From: Ryuthela nishihirai
Lineage: Eukaryota > Arthropoda > Arachnida > Araneae > Heptathelidae
Length of the DNA: 64,000 bases
NCBI GenBank assembly: GCA_038380435.1
Contig: JAWZYU010000010.1
Span: forward strand, 45,108,135-45,172,134
Reading direction: 5' to 3'
The notes under the pieces are model-generated. The model ran no database searches and was not told the DNA's origin. It saw only the letters and a list, made by a program, of their open reading frames with translations. The translations under genes were made by a program, and so were the position numbers. Below are positions 44,936-57,700 of the stretch, one piece after another (the first letter of the stretch is position 1; every line of letters begins with the position of its first letter).

Positions 44936-45074
44936 CTTTCTACATATTCTTAAAAATTCCATCAATAATGGCAGCTATTCTGTTTATCTCATGTCACACA
45001 TTCCAGTGTGTGTAACACTACTACTTAGATAATTGACCTGAAAAACTCTCTAAAGAGGAGCTTAATGGAATATA

Positions 45075-45372
45075 TTCAGTTCAGCAACTTTATGATCACA
45101 GCATGTCCGATCATAAAACATGACATGAAGATTCATGTTACAGTTGAGTAACTTCTAAGGATGGCCACAGCATATCCAGTTATACGGCATATCATAAATA
45201 TTTTCACTAAAGTTCAGTAGCCTCTGAGAAGGAATATAGCATGTCTGATCATAAAACATAGCATAAAAAATCCTATTATAACTCAGCTACTCCTGAGGTT
45301 GATCACAGCAGGCCCAATCACAAAACACATATAGAGATTATTCTAAGAATTCCAGCAACCTCTAAGAACTGT
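45075..45372. repeat. Degenerate 70-bp tandem repeat, four units
   Basis: Units share TTCAGCAACCTCT-like and CACAGCATGTCCGATCATAA-like blocks. Equivalent positions fall near 45097, 45168, 45236 and 45306. The array lies directly upstream of the CAP exon at 45599. Confidence 0.75.
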
Positions 45373-45598
45373 CAAAACAAATGATTTAAATTGAAATATT
45401 TTAATAATCACAGAAAAGTGAAACGTAATCAGTGTCTTAAGATTTGAAGTAGAAGAATTATTAACTTTGTTCTTTAAGAAATCATGATAAGTATATATTG
45501 TGCTAAGAGGTTTTTAATAAAAATGGTGTATGAATTGGCTGATATCGTTTACAACTTTTCTGGTTTGAATAGAGTTTAAAATAAATCTGCTTTTCCAG

Positions 45599-45745
45599 GT
45601 GATCTTAGGCCGCCCTATTTACATAAAGCATCACTGTGAGGAAGAAGCTGATTATTCTGAGAGTGAATTCGTCATCGATTGTCTACATTGGCATAACGTC
45701 TTCCGGGAAAAACACGGAGTTCCTCCTCTGAAACTTTCCAATCAG
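45599..45745 (+). CDS. CAP gene exon (a): N-terminal part of the domain
   Basis: Acceptor TTTTCCAG before 45599 and donor GTAATC after 45745. It has 49 codons beginning VILGRPIYIKHHCEEEADYS and ending GVPPLKLSNQ. It begins and ends in phase 0. It has no start codon, so at least one earlier exon must exist. Confidence 0.9.
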
Positions 45746-48700
45746 GTAATCTCAGTTTATTAACGTTTCTCATTTACCTGCACATTTATACGTTACTAAA
45801 ATGCGACTGTAACTGCGGAGATATTTTTTTCCAGATTGGTGGTAGCACTGACGAAGCATCCATAGAAGCAAGGGCAGCAATATGTATCTTACAATCCTGA
45901 TAATTGAAAAAAAAATCATTAAATACGAGAAATTACTCGCCTTTTCGCTTCTTGACCGTCACTCTGACCGCTGTTTGACCTTAAAAGACAGGTCCTAGCT
46001 GAAATTTCGCAATTTTTCTAAAATCTGCAAACTGAATTTCCTCTGAGTACCAATGTTTATCTTTCTAGAACTGTGTACTAGAATGGAAATCACATCGTCT
46101 TTTTTGCAACTTACGTTGAGTTTGTTAATATCAAGCAAGAAAATCAATCATCAATCAGTTATTTATTCCGTCACCATATACAAATTTAACAATATAAAAC
46201 AAAAATGTGAGAGAACCTAAAACACTTAAGCCGATAGGCAATAACCGAATATTCGGCTTGTTGGTGTTCTGACGAAAGTTAGTGTGTTAGGTATTCATAG
46301 TTAGTTTAAAATTTGACGAGTTTGTAAAAAAAGGTCACGCCCTATAGATTTGGAACGATACAACAATCATATCAGTTTGTAATTGGTTTTCCTTCTTTTA
46401 TAATGTCGTGTCCTTTTAATATCGTAGATTTCATTAATTAATATTTTATGATATTTCCGATAAATATGTGACGTTATTTATTATTATTTTCAGCTATGCA
46501 GTATGGCTCAATTTTGGGCTAATCATTTAGCACATACAAATACCTTCAGCCACAGGAACATGAGAGATATTGGAGAAAATTTGTTTTGCAAATGGACTTA
46601 CATTCCCGACTTGGATATTACAGGTATGTTATATATAACATGAATTTGGCTCAGATAATACACTGAAGTACCATTAAATTAGGGATAGGAGACGTTATCC
46701 AAATTCAGTACCCCAAGTCTCGAATTTACGCGCATGCATATCTGAAACTATGGTCATATACACAGTCCTATCAGAATAATATGACCACCTACCATAGCAT
46801 CTGTATGGTAGGTGGTCATATTATTCGGGCCCGTGTCTCATCAGCGACGACTTTGATAGAATTGTGGACAGCTCTGGAGGATGCATGGGTCGCCATACCT
46901 GTGGAACATTTACACAAGCTTGTGGAGTCCTTGCCTCGTTGTGTGGGCCAGAGAGGGTCCAACACTGCTACTAGATTACTGTCCCTAATTCAATGTCACT
47001 TCAGTGTATACTTAGTGCAGTATGTTCCATTTTAGAAATTTGTGGAGACTTTTTTCTTTTTGAGTTTGTCTGAGGAGCTAGATTAAACAAAATAGAGAAT
47101 ACTTAGACTAAGTTATGCATGTTTGATTTCGACAGAAAAACCTTCGAAATTCATGAATCAAAACACTCTTAAATTTGTATATGTGGTAAATATTTTCTCA
47201 ACTAGTTTTATACAGGAAATATTATTTCATTTAGATGAAATTAATAATAGTAAATAATTAGTAAAAAATACTTGTTAAAAGGTGGCGTTCAGTCCAAATA
47301 ATTTGGGAACCACTGATTTTAATGGCACTGTACAAGATTTATCTTGCTTTTTCGATTATATCTTATGATCCTTATCGGTTTTTGAATGTTGCCTTCGATA
47401 CTAGTGAGGATATTTTTCATCACTCACTTTTTTAAAAAACTGAAATAATGATTCGTAATAAAAAGATCTGATGTTTGCTAAGTTTTTTTTAGCTATACAG
47501 CCATTGCAATTCTCTTTGACATGCAGCTAGAATATACAAAATATAGTAGGGTCGCAAAGTATGCGAGGGTTAGATTCCTCGTACTCTCGCGTAAGTGCGA
47601 ATTCGCGTTGGGCTTTATCTATGGTAAATTATTGTACGTATACTAGGTAAAACTACGTGATCTCCTATAAACCATGTTCACCCAGGTGCGTGTATAGGTT
47701 TTTTTTTAGGTAAGTGTTAAGCCTAATATTTTTAGAGGGTGTTGAACCTAAGTGTTTTTAGGGGTATTGAACCTAAAATAATTTTTCAGTAATTTTGAAA
47801 TAAGCTTTGACATGCCACATACAGTAACGTGGTCAAGGCATTTGTATTAGCGGGAGCAGTGTTATGACCCCTCTGAGTATTTTTAGCGTGGCGCACGCAC
47901 TTAGACCGTGATTTGTTTACTTGCTGCGAAGTCTAAGGCAGTTCCCAAACCCAACATTAAGAACACAGACATTACCATTATGAAAACTGAGATAATTTGT
48001 AATTAACAAATAAAGCACAACATTTATTAACAAGTTACTATTTTCGACATTTTACATACACAACTATTCCCACTTTTGGAACAATTTTAAAAAAAAGCGG
48101 TCCTTTTCAATCAAGGGTAACCGTAGTAGTGGTGGAGGCTAAATGTTTATCAGAGTTCATGAAAAAGCGAGCCACTAGCTCTAAAAGGTAACAGTCTTTA
48201 CCAGTTTATGGTCCCAGTTCGGGACAACGTGACGGCAGTTCACAAAAACACATTCGTGTGGAAAAGCGAAACCAGATCTTAGTAAGAATGTTTCCCCTTC
48301 CTCGTCAAGTCAGAAGACCCTAGGGAAGACACCTGGGCAGTCCGCCTCTAGTCGCCGGGAGCACGGGCTGCTTAGCGGTCCCTCCGAACATTCCTTTGGA
48401 CACACTTCGTGAATCTGTTCGGCTCACTGGGGAGGATCATTGCTGTTGACCACACAGCCCAGACGAGAAGAAGAAACTGTTCGTTTTTGAAATTTCTCCG
48501 TTGCTCCTTTTCGCTGGCCCCCCTCGTGGAGGTCACCTCGCTGACCCGGCGTGGACGATGCCCATTGGTCGGTCTGGCCGAGGTGCGATATATGCACCCA
48601 TCTGGTGTTTTCTTGTTGTTTGCGCCGGGTTACGTAGCCTCTGTTCAGGTACCTGAGGGGACCAATGGATCCGTCGCGAATGTTCTATGCCAGTGACAAA

Positions 48701-51700
48701 GGCTTTCCTCAGCAGGAGCTGAACGCAGAAAAATGTCACTATTAAAATGGAAGGCGATGGCGGCTGACAGTCCTCCCATCATAAAGTCTTGTCCACGTGA
48801 TAAAATTACGTGGGCATGACAGCAGGACCGGATCTAGCTGCCCTGAATTATTTTTGCCAGGGCGGGAAGGGAGGGGGAGAGGAAAGATGTGATGGGGTGG
48901 TGGTTGTATATGTATGTATTCGAAACAGTTAACGTTGAGAAACTTGTTTCTTCCTTTTAGCCACAAAAGATGATTTGCCTTGTTTGAAAACAATATTATC
49001 TGTGTTGGTGTTTCAGAAAACAAAAATTTCACAAATTCACTGATAATTATATCGTTTGTTAATTAGTGACTTTAATAAATAAGTTTTTCACAGGTGATTA
49101 TTTTTATTTATTTTTATTACTACACAATTCCAGAAAGATCAACACATATGTCTGGGTTCTGGAGATGAATCGCTTCCGCAAATCTACCGACAAGACTTTC
49201 GCTTAGGGAAGAGGTTATTCGCAATTTATTTCAATTCCCAAGGAGTGGTTGCCGTGGACACTTTCCCTGAAAAATTAATGTAAATGTCCAATACTACACC
49301 AACATTATTTTGTCCAAAATGGTTAAGGAGAGAAGGAGCAGTAATGTCCAACAACAGGCGTGTCAAGGGTTCTCCTTCTTCACGACGAAGCAGATACTCA
49401 CAAAATCCTAAAAGTTAGAGTCTATCTTGGAGCAGGAAAAAAATCACCCTGTATATTCACCCGATCTTGCACCATGTGAATTTTAGTGGTTTCCAAAATG
49501 TTAGAAAGGAACCAGCTGGGAAGCTTTTTTCAAGGGTGCAAGACCTTGCAAAATGCATTCATTCAGAGTTGAGGAGAATTCCCCAACAGAGTACCACCAA
49601 ACGTTCCAGAAATGTCGTAGACGTCTGCAACTTTGCATAGATGCTGGAAGGGAGTACTTTTAAGGAGGGTAAAAGCTTTGTTGAGGTAAGTGCAATGGTT
49701 TTTGTTCTGCAGAAGCATGTCAAGAACTTTTTGAATACCCTTTGTAATTGATTCAGCCCCAAGTTGTTGTTGGTGTTTGTGGTTTTATCCCTTAGTGACA
49801 CTTTTCTTTTGCCCACAATGAGCTAAATGAACAGGTCACAAGAACACCAAAGGCTCAAAGAAGTAGGTGGAAGGAGACTCTTGGATAACTGGATAACAGT
49901 TAAGAATGAAAGCATCCGATCATTTCCATCCAGTCTGTTCTTTAACGTACACAGGGTATGATTGCCCTGCGCAAGGGCCTTAATGTCTCCGTTGTCATCG
50001 AGGGTACAATGTCGGTTAGCTGAGATAAATCTCAATGCATAAAGGAGTGGCACTCGAACCTAGGGTTGGGTTGTTTTACCTCTGAGCAGTACTTTTTTTG
50101 CACACAATTGGCTAAATGGCCAGGTCACAAAGGAAACCGAAGGCTAAGAGAAGTTGGGGACCCACTGGAACAGCTGTTGGGAGACAGATGGTAGCCTCCA
50201 GTCAAGCATATCCAACGTGTTCCTTAACGTGCGCAGGGCATGGCTCTTCTGCACACGGTGACACGATTTAACGTCTCATCCGACGGACGGTGGTCTTTTC
50301 AAGCCTATCGGTGTCTCCCACTGACCGTGGGAGATAAATCTCAACGCTGGCCCAGCTGGGACTCGAACACCTGGGAACTGCAGATTACAAGCCAGGCGTG
50401 CTACCGACTAAGCCATCCCCGCCTCTCGAACCTAGGAACATCAGATTACGATGTCTATCGCGCTATCGACTGAGCTAACTCCTGTCCTTTTTTTATTGAA
50501 CAGAACCATCGCATCATTATTTAAGAAGAAAAAACTAAGTTTTAAACTGTGAGTAAATTTAAGGAAGATAACCAAGCAGATAAAGAAACATTCTTCGAAA
50601 ATGACTAACTAACTAATGGCTTCAATGACTTTACGAAACGTTTACAAATGCCTTCCATCCAACTAGAATTAATGTTACATTAATACTAGTTGCAAAAAAT
50701 TAACTTTATTTTTTTAACTGCGTTCTAGTTAGTTTCGTTGTAGTCAACTCTGTGTATCCAACCGTCTGTGTATTTCTACACATTCAATCACAGAAGATCT
50801 CTTTTAAACATTTTCCCTGCAAAAAATTTTAGTTTCACCGTAGTGTTCATGTGTATGTGTGTGTTTGTGTGTGTGTGGGGGGGGGGGGGGGGTTAGTAGG
50901 TAGCGCGTCAGACTCGTAACTGCAGTTCCCAGGTTCGAGCCCCACCTGGGATTGACATTTATCTCCGCAAACCTCCCCGCCTGCCCATAGCCAGTAGGAG
51001 ATACCGATGTGCTTGTAAAGACCGCCGTCCATCCGGTAGGATGTTAAGCCATAACCTGTGTGTAGGAGAGCCATACCCTGTGCACGTTAAAGAAGAATCT
51101 GGATGGACTGATGGGAGGCTACCATCTATATCCCAATAGCTGTTCATATATGTCCCTCCCCAACCTTCTCTGAACCTTCGGGGTTATTGTGAGCTGGCCA
51201 TTTAGCCAAATATGTGCAAAAAAGCGCCGCTCAGAGGTAAAACAGCCCAACAACGGTCAATAGAGGACACCGATGGGCTTGGAAAGGCCGTCGTCCATCG
51301 TATGGAATGTTAAGCCGTGACGCCGTGTGCGGGATAGCTATACCCTGTGTACATTAAAGAATACGCTGGATGGCCTTTGCGGGAGGCTACCATCTGTCTT
51401 TCAGCGGCTTTCCATTGGGTCCCCTCCCTTCAACCTTCTCTGAGCCCTTTGGGTCATTATGACCTGGTCATTTAGCCCATTGTGTGCAAAAAAGTGCCGC
51501 TCAGAGGAAAAACAACTCAATCCAAAATCGTCGTACGTAGTACTCTAATCACATCTCCCAGTTACATTCCAGGGGTTCCCACCACTAATCAGCAGCTTTT
51601 TTTCTCAACTACTTGTGACTATAAACATTTCCTGATTGTTTTTTTTTTTCGTTTCTCTCGTGGCGTCATCTATTCCAGGAACAAACAACCAAGTTGCCTC

Positions 51701-54700
51701 GAAAGGTATTAATACAAATGTAGTCATCACACTGTCAGCGTTATTTCAACAATTCAATAGTAGAGTATCACGGGAGATGTTCTGTAAACACGGGACTCAT
51801 GAACAGCTAGCTGAAAAACAAATTAACAGAGACTGACTACATATTGTTCTGCTGTTTCTTGCGATCATATCGCAACGTATTTCAATCTTGCATAAACTTC
51901 TCCATGCTCTAGAAGAGTAGCTGCATTCCTACATATCATGCATTAACTCTTGCGAAAAGTTGCTATATTGTATATATATATATTACATAATTTACTTTAA
52001 TATTAAAAAGCACTAAATATAGTGCAGAATTGTGAAGTGGCCCGTTGTGATTTCTAGATTCATTCATGTATATGAGACTTACAAGTCAAAATTTCTAAAT
52101 CAATCTGTTGTCATTAAGAAAAATACAGATCTCTATTTCATTACTTGAAACTAAGCTTTCCTTCGTTTCTTTTTTTTTCTAGGTCAGCAAGTGGCAAAAT
52201 ACTGGCGCGAAGAAATCAAAATGTACAATTTCTACCAAGATGCAAATTTGTTACATGTGAAAGCAGGTAAATTGAACATCGTTCAAGTGTATGGGTAAAA
52301 AAAAAACCTTCAGAAGTTTGCTTTATGATTAAAATTTCACACTGTACTAGTATTATCTCAAAATTCCAATAGATGGCGCTACTTGTATCAGCTGCAATTT
52401 GAACTGTTTTCCAGACAGCTGATCGATTTCTCCCTCCAAAGACAATAGAAAAACTTGATGGAACACAAAACGTGATATTGCACAGGTGTCCTATTTAAAT
52501 TCCTCCTCGGAAAAAAAATTAATTGATTTTTACATTTACTGAATTCAAAAATCATTTTCTGAAAAATTCTTAAAATGGATTGTAAATAAGCTGAATGTAA
52601 TATCCTATTCTTTTTTGTATGTGCTTGTAGGTTGTATGTAAAACAGAAAAAGCTAGATAAAGCCTCTAGGTTATCTCCGTCCTTTGTGTAAGTGAATACC
52701 TTTTTTAAAAATTGAGTTTTGCGTTTGTTGATGCCTTTGCAATGGCGGTCCCGAAAGATGGTATCTTGGGGGGAGGGTAGTGATTACCTCCATGGCTAAG
52801 AGAAGTTGGGTTGTTTTACCTCTGACTGGCAATTTTTTTGCACACCATGGGCTAAATGGCCAGGTCACATGGACCCCGACAGCTCAGAGAAGGTTGGGGG
52901 TGGAGACCCACTTGAACAGCTGTTGGGAGATAGATAGTAGCCTCCCGTCAAGGCCATCCAGCGTGTTCTTTAATGTGCACAGGGTATGGACTCTCCCGCA
53001 CACGGAGCCACGGCTTAACGTCCCATTCGACGGACGGCGGCCTTTCCAAGCCCATCGGTATCCCCTATTGACCGTGGTCAGGGTTGGAAGTATAGCGGAG
53101 ATAAGTCTCAACGCCGACCCAGTTGGGACTCAAACCTAGGAACTACAGATTACGAGCCTGGCGCGCTACCGACTGAGCTCCCCCCCCTCCCTACTAAGAG
53201 AAGTAATCGGAAAGAATTATTAGGCGGTTTCATTGAGTTTTAAATTCCGTTTTAGAGAGTTTCTCACCGCTATCTCTGCAAATGAGTAACTCCCCCCTCC
53301 CAAGAACAAGAAATGTGCTTCCTGGGACTGCCCATGCCTCAACCTTTGTTCCCCGTAATTCTCTATAAATATTATCAAAATTTGCATCATGTCATTTGAA
53401 CTACAGTGTGTTTGGAGGGGTAAAGGGGGGGAAAGAGGTGTATCTTCTTCACTCCCCTCCCTCTCATTATCTAACTTCAGAGGATAATACATCATAGAGA
53501 AGATATATGAGGAAGAAGAGACCTTAGCATAATATACGAAAAGAAACATCCCGAACTCGAACCCAGGTCTCTTTGATAATGGGGCGGGAGTGGCTCAGTC
53601 GGTAGCGCGCCAGGCTCGTAATCTGTAGTTCCCAGGTTCGAGTCCCAGCTGGGTCAGAGTCGAGATTTATCTCCGCAAAATTCCCCGCCCTGCCCACAGT
53701 CAGTAGGGGACACCGATGATCTTGGAAAGGCCGCAATCCGTCGGATGGTACGTTAAGCCGTGGCCCGTGTGCAGGAGAGCCATACCTTGTGCACGTTAAA
53801 GAAACGCTGGATGGCCTTGACGGGAAGCTACCATCTGTCTCCCAACAGCTGTTCCAATAGGCCCCCTCCCCCAACCTTCTCTGAGCCTTCGAGGTCCTTG
53901 TGACCTGGCCGTTTAGCCCATGGTGTGCAAAAAAGTGCCGCTCAGAGGTAAAACAACACAACCCAATCTCTTTGATACGCAGCCAAACACGCTTACCACT
54001 TCGACCAGTCAAAGTTTACTTCCATTGCTTATTCCGGCAATGTATGATTACGCAGTCTCATTAATAATATCATATTTTGCACACAGCACGCATCAGATTT
54101 TCTTTTTATTTTAAAACAAATCAGAGTTGAAAGAATTTTAAGTTACTCGTATGGAGAGTGTGATGTGGATTCATTTAATGTAATGATCTATGTAACGATC
54201 TATTTCTTCCCCGTGAAATTTCCATGTGGATCTCCAATTATATTTTCACGAATAATCCTTTTTTTTTTTGCTGGTATCCTAAAACATTGTCCTTCCCCTC
54301 AGAATCGCTCATCACGAGGTATACTAGTTAAATCACTGCAAGCCTTAAAGGAAATGTGCTAAAAATAAAGCTGCTTTTCTCTATCTTGGTGCACCAATGC
54401 TAAATCAGTTTCATACTTTATTTTGTAATCCATTTAAGCTCTCGTTTCACTATTTTCTCCACTCTAAGAACACCAGTATTATAATTCGATGCAGGCAGGT
54501 ATCCAGGATTTTTTTTTTGTGTGATTGGTGTTTTTGATGTGTGTAGGTGATGGTGCTATATGGAAAATACACTCGTTAACAGCCAGTGGATTTTCTGACG
54601 TAGCTTGCTACTTTCAAACCGGAAAAAAATCATAAGAGTAAAATACTTCCAGGTGAAAGAATATTAATTCTCAACATTGAATGTAGTATCATTAACTTCA

Positions 54701-57700
54701 TTGCATGCTCTTTCTTAATGCGTATATGCAGAAAAATATTTTGACCCCTTCCCTCCCCCGACATTGTTATATGATTTGTTCTAGCTTATGGTAAAAACTG
54801 CTGTTGGATATTTAGATTTATCCGATTTTCCTCACTACTTTATATATATACAGGTGTCTCAAAAATATAGGTTTACACAAGGTAGATAACATCTAAAGGA
54901 ATGAGAATTGTATAGGAACTGGAAATATATATCCATAACCGGAAACGTCACCGTAAGTCAATAGGCGACGCTGTTCATCAGTGCGCTAGAGGGGAAATTT
55001 CGGATTTCCTCATTCGAGCGGTGGTCAGCTGACGAAGAGCATGCAAAAGTATTCGAACAGGGAGCTGGCAGAGATGCACTTAGTGTATTGAATAGCTGAG
55101 GGCAACGGACGAGCCGCTCAACGAATGTATCAAGAACACTTCCCACACACACATGTACCGGGCCACCGTTTCTTTGCGCGTGCGCATCAAAATTTGTGCT
55201 ATTATGGGTCATTAAGAGCTGTAACATTATGAAATGTATCATCTAGTAAGCCATTTGTAATAATTATTTCCAATAACTGTTTTCCCATTAATCACTGTCT
55301 TGTGTCCTTTCAGATCTTGTACCTCTGCTATCACTTTCCATGACGTTTCCGGTTATGGGTTCCTATGCAATTCTCATTCCTTTAGATGTTATCTACCTCC
55401 CCTAAAAGTATGTACCTATATTTTTGAGACACCTGTATATGTGCAGGGGTCGCAGGTTCATATATATATTGCCTGGCCAAATTGTTATGAAAACTTAACT
55501 AATACTTTGCCGTATACAGTTCCCAAATTTCAAAGTTTTGAATTCTCTGCACATAGTTCTCGCTGAGATGGGGTTTGAAGTACATCTACTAATCATTTCT
55601 CTCAGCTGATGAAATGTAGTAGCTCTGTTTTGTGTAAAGTTTGTGTCAACAAAAGCAGTCTGTCAGAACATTTTTCTTTCCGCATTTGCCGCGATTAATG
55701 GATGTTTTTGAAACCCTTGTCTCCCCCATATTCTTACCTATGATTTGAATGTTTCTTTTGTTGGAAGAAAAAAACAACTTTTAGTCCCCTCGCATAGGGC
55801 GAGGGTTGGCCAGTCGATAGAGCGCCAGGCTCGTAATGTTTAGTTCCTAGGTTAGAATCGCAACCTTGCCAGTGTAGAGAATTTCTCCGCTAACTCCCAT
55901 TTTGTCTTTGGTGAAAAAGGATACCTTTGGGTTTAGAACCACCACCGTCCATCGGATGGGACGTTAATTCGAGATCCCATGTGCAGGAGAACCATATCCT
56001 GTGCACGTTAAAGAACATGCTGGATGGCATTGACGGAAGGTTTCCATCTGTCTCCAAACAGCTCTCAAGTGGGTCCCCATCCCCAACCTTGTCTGAGCTA
56101 TTCGGGTTCTTGTAATCTAGCCATTTAGTTCATTGTGTGAAAAAAAGCGCCGCTCAGAAGTAAAACTACCCATTCCGAAATAAATAAATTACTCTGTATG
56201 TCTTTCTATAGGGATAAGGGTTACCCACCTGCATATAATCTCTAGTGATCTACTTGAGTTATAACTGGATAGATTTCGAAATTCCGCAGTTGATGCTTTC
56301 ACAGTTCTCAGTGATTGATAGATCATTCACTTGTCAAACAACTTGTTATACATAAGAACTGTGGAAGCATCAACTGCGAAATCTCAGTCTCCCTCCGTTG
56401 TCCCCTTGGGTTGTTTTACCTCTGAAAAGCACTTTTTTGTCCACAATGGCTAAATGGCCTGGTCACAAAGACACCGAGAGCTCAGAGAAGGTTGAGGAAG
56501 GGGATCCACTGGACAGCTGTCAAGAGACAGATGGTATCCACCCGTCAAGCTATCCAGCATGTTCTTTAACGTGCTCAGGGTATGACTCTTCCGCACACGC
56601 TGTAGCTTAACTTCCCATACGACTGACGGCGGCCTTATAATAATAATAATCTTTATTTTATTCCTCCAGTCAGTACAATATGCATTTACACAGCATAATT
56701 ATCTAATAACAATTAATACATAATGAGAAAAATAGAGAAATTGAAATAGCTAAAAAATATCAATTGCATCAAAAAAGGTAAAATAACAATTATATAAAAT
56801 ATTAGTGATTAATAGGAAAGGCGAAACAAAAAGGGAGAGCATAGTAAGCTGACTCTTATTTTTAGTTAATGCTCCCTACCTTCTTCTATGGCATATAAAC
56901 TGACAGGTTCCTGTCAGACCTCTGTGGCAAGCAGCTGCTTGAGGGGGTATTTATTTTTTATTTATTTCCCTTAAAGTTCAATTCTGACAACAGTAATATA
57001 TACAATAGTAAAAGATCAAATGGTTATGAGACATATTACACTGATATATAGAAGAAGGTTTCATTGCTTTGTAAGAAGAAATGTTCTACATTTGATTATA
57101 AATAATTTTAAAGATTTTGCATTTTTAACATTATTTGGAAGTTCAGAACAATTTTTACTGCATTATATTTGATAGATCTGTGCGCAATTGAGAATCGACA
57201 TATAGATATACTCAGATTCTATCTATGACATGTTTCATAATTTTGAAAATTCGAAAGACTGAAAATAGTCTTTAAATCTACCCAATGTAATGAACCTCAT
57301 TGTAATCGAATACACAAAATTTCCTGATATCAGTTTGTAATTATTATAGATATTAAGAACTTTAACCTCAGAAAATAAATATGCCACAGGATCATATTTT
57401 TTTTCCTACAATATATCTAACAATTCTTTTCTGAAGACGATATATATATGTAGCATTCAGATTATAGTCATAAGTATTACCCCAGACTAAAATTCCGTAT
57501 GTTATATAAGAAAAATAAAAGAGTAGTATAAATTTATCAAAATTTCTTTGTTAACCAGATGACGTATTTTACCAATCATACAAATATTCCTTGAGAGAGT
57601 GATTCTCAGATGCTTTACATGAAATGACCAGTTAAGATTTTCATCGATCCATATTCCTAAGAATTTATATTCAGAGCATCTCTTTAGCTTAATTTCATTA

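Larger units (their letters stand above)
43895..45060 (-). mobile_element. RTE copy 4, 3' region, interrupted twice
   Basis: Pieces at 43895-43962, 44332-44660 and 44936-45060 match, in order on the minus strand, about 19080-19140, 19255-19500 and 19500-19600 of the RTE element (for example CATCTAGTTTCCTG and AGTCTAATTTTAGT). A SINE-A (43963-44320) and a hAT-like MITE (44667-44935) are inserted in it. The match to 19140-19255 is missing or replaced. Confidence 0.8.

Noticed and set aside
47926..48080. Possible minus-strand polyadenylation region of a host gene
   Set aside because: AATAAA-like motifs occur here, but the sequence is AT-rich and no upstream coding exon on the minus strand was found.
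48409..48696. 95-codon plus-strand open frame in the GC-rich block
   Set aside because: An overlapping open frame exists on the other strand and neither has recognised domains. High GC alone lengthens open frames.
50875..50892. Poly-G run as a G-quadruplex or regulatory site
   Set aside because: It is a simple homopolymer next to a TG microsatellite at a SINE head; nothing indicates function.
53524..54012. 162-codon minus-strand open frame
   Set aside because: It is an antisense translation of a SINE-A copy; similar frames appear over most SINE-A copies (for example 25709, 42422, 61618).
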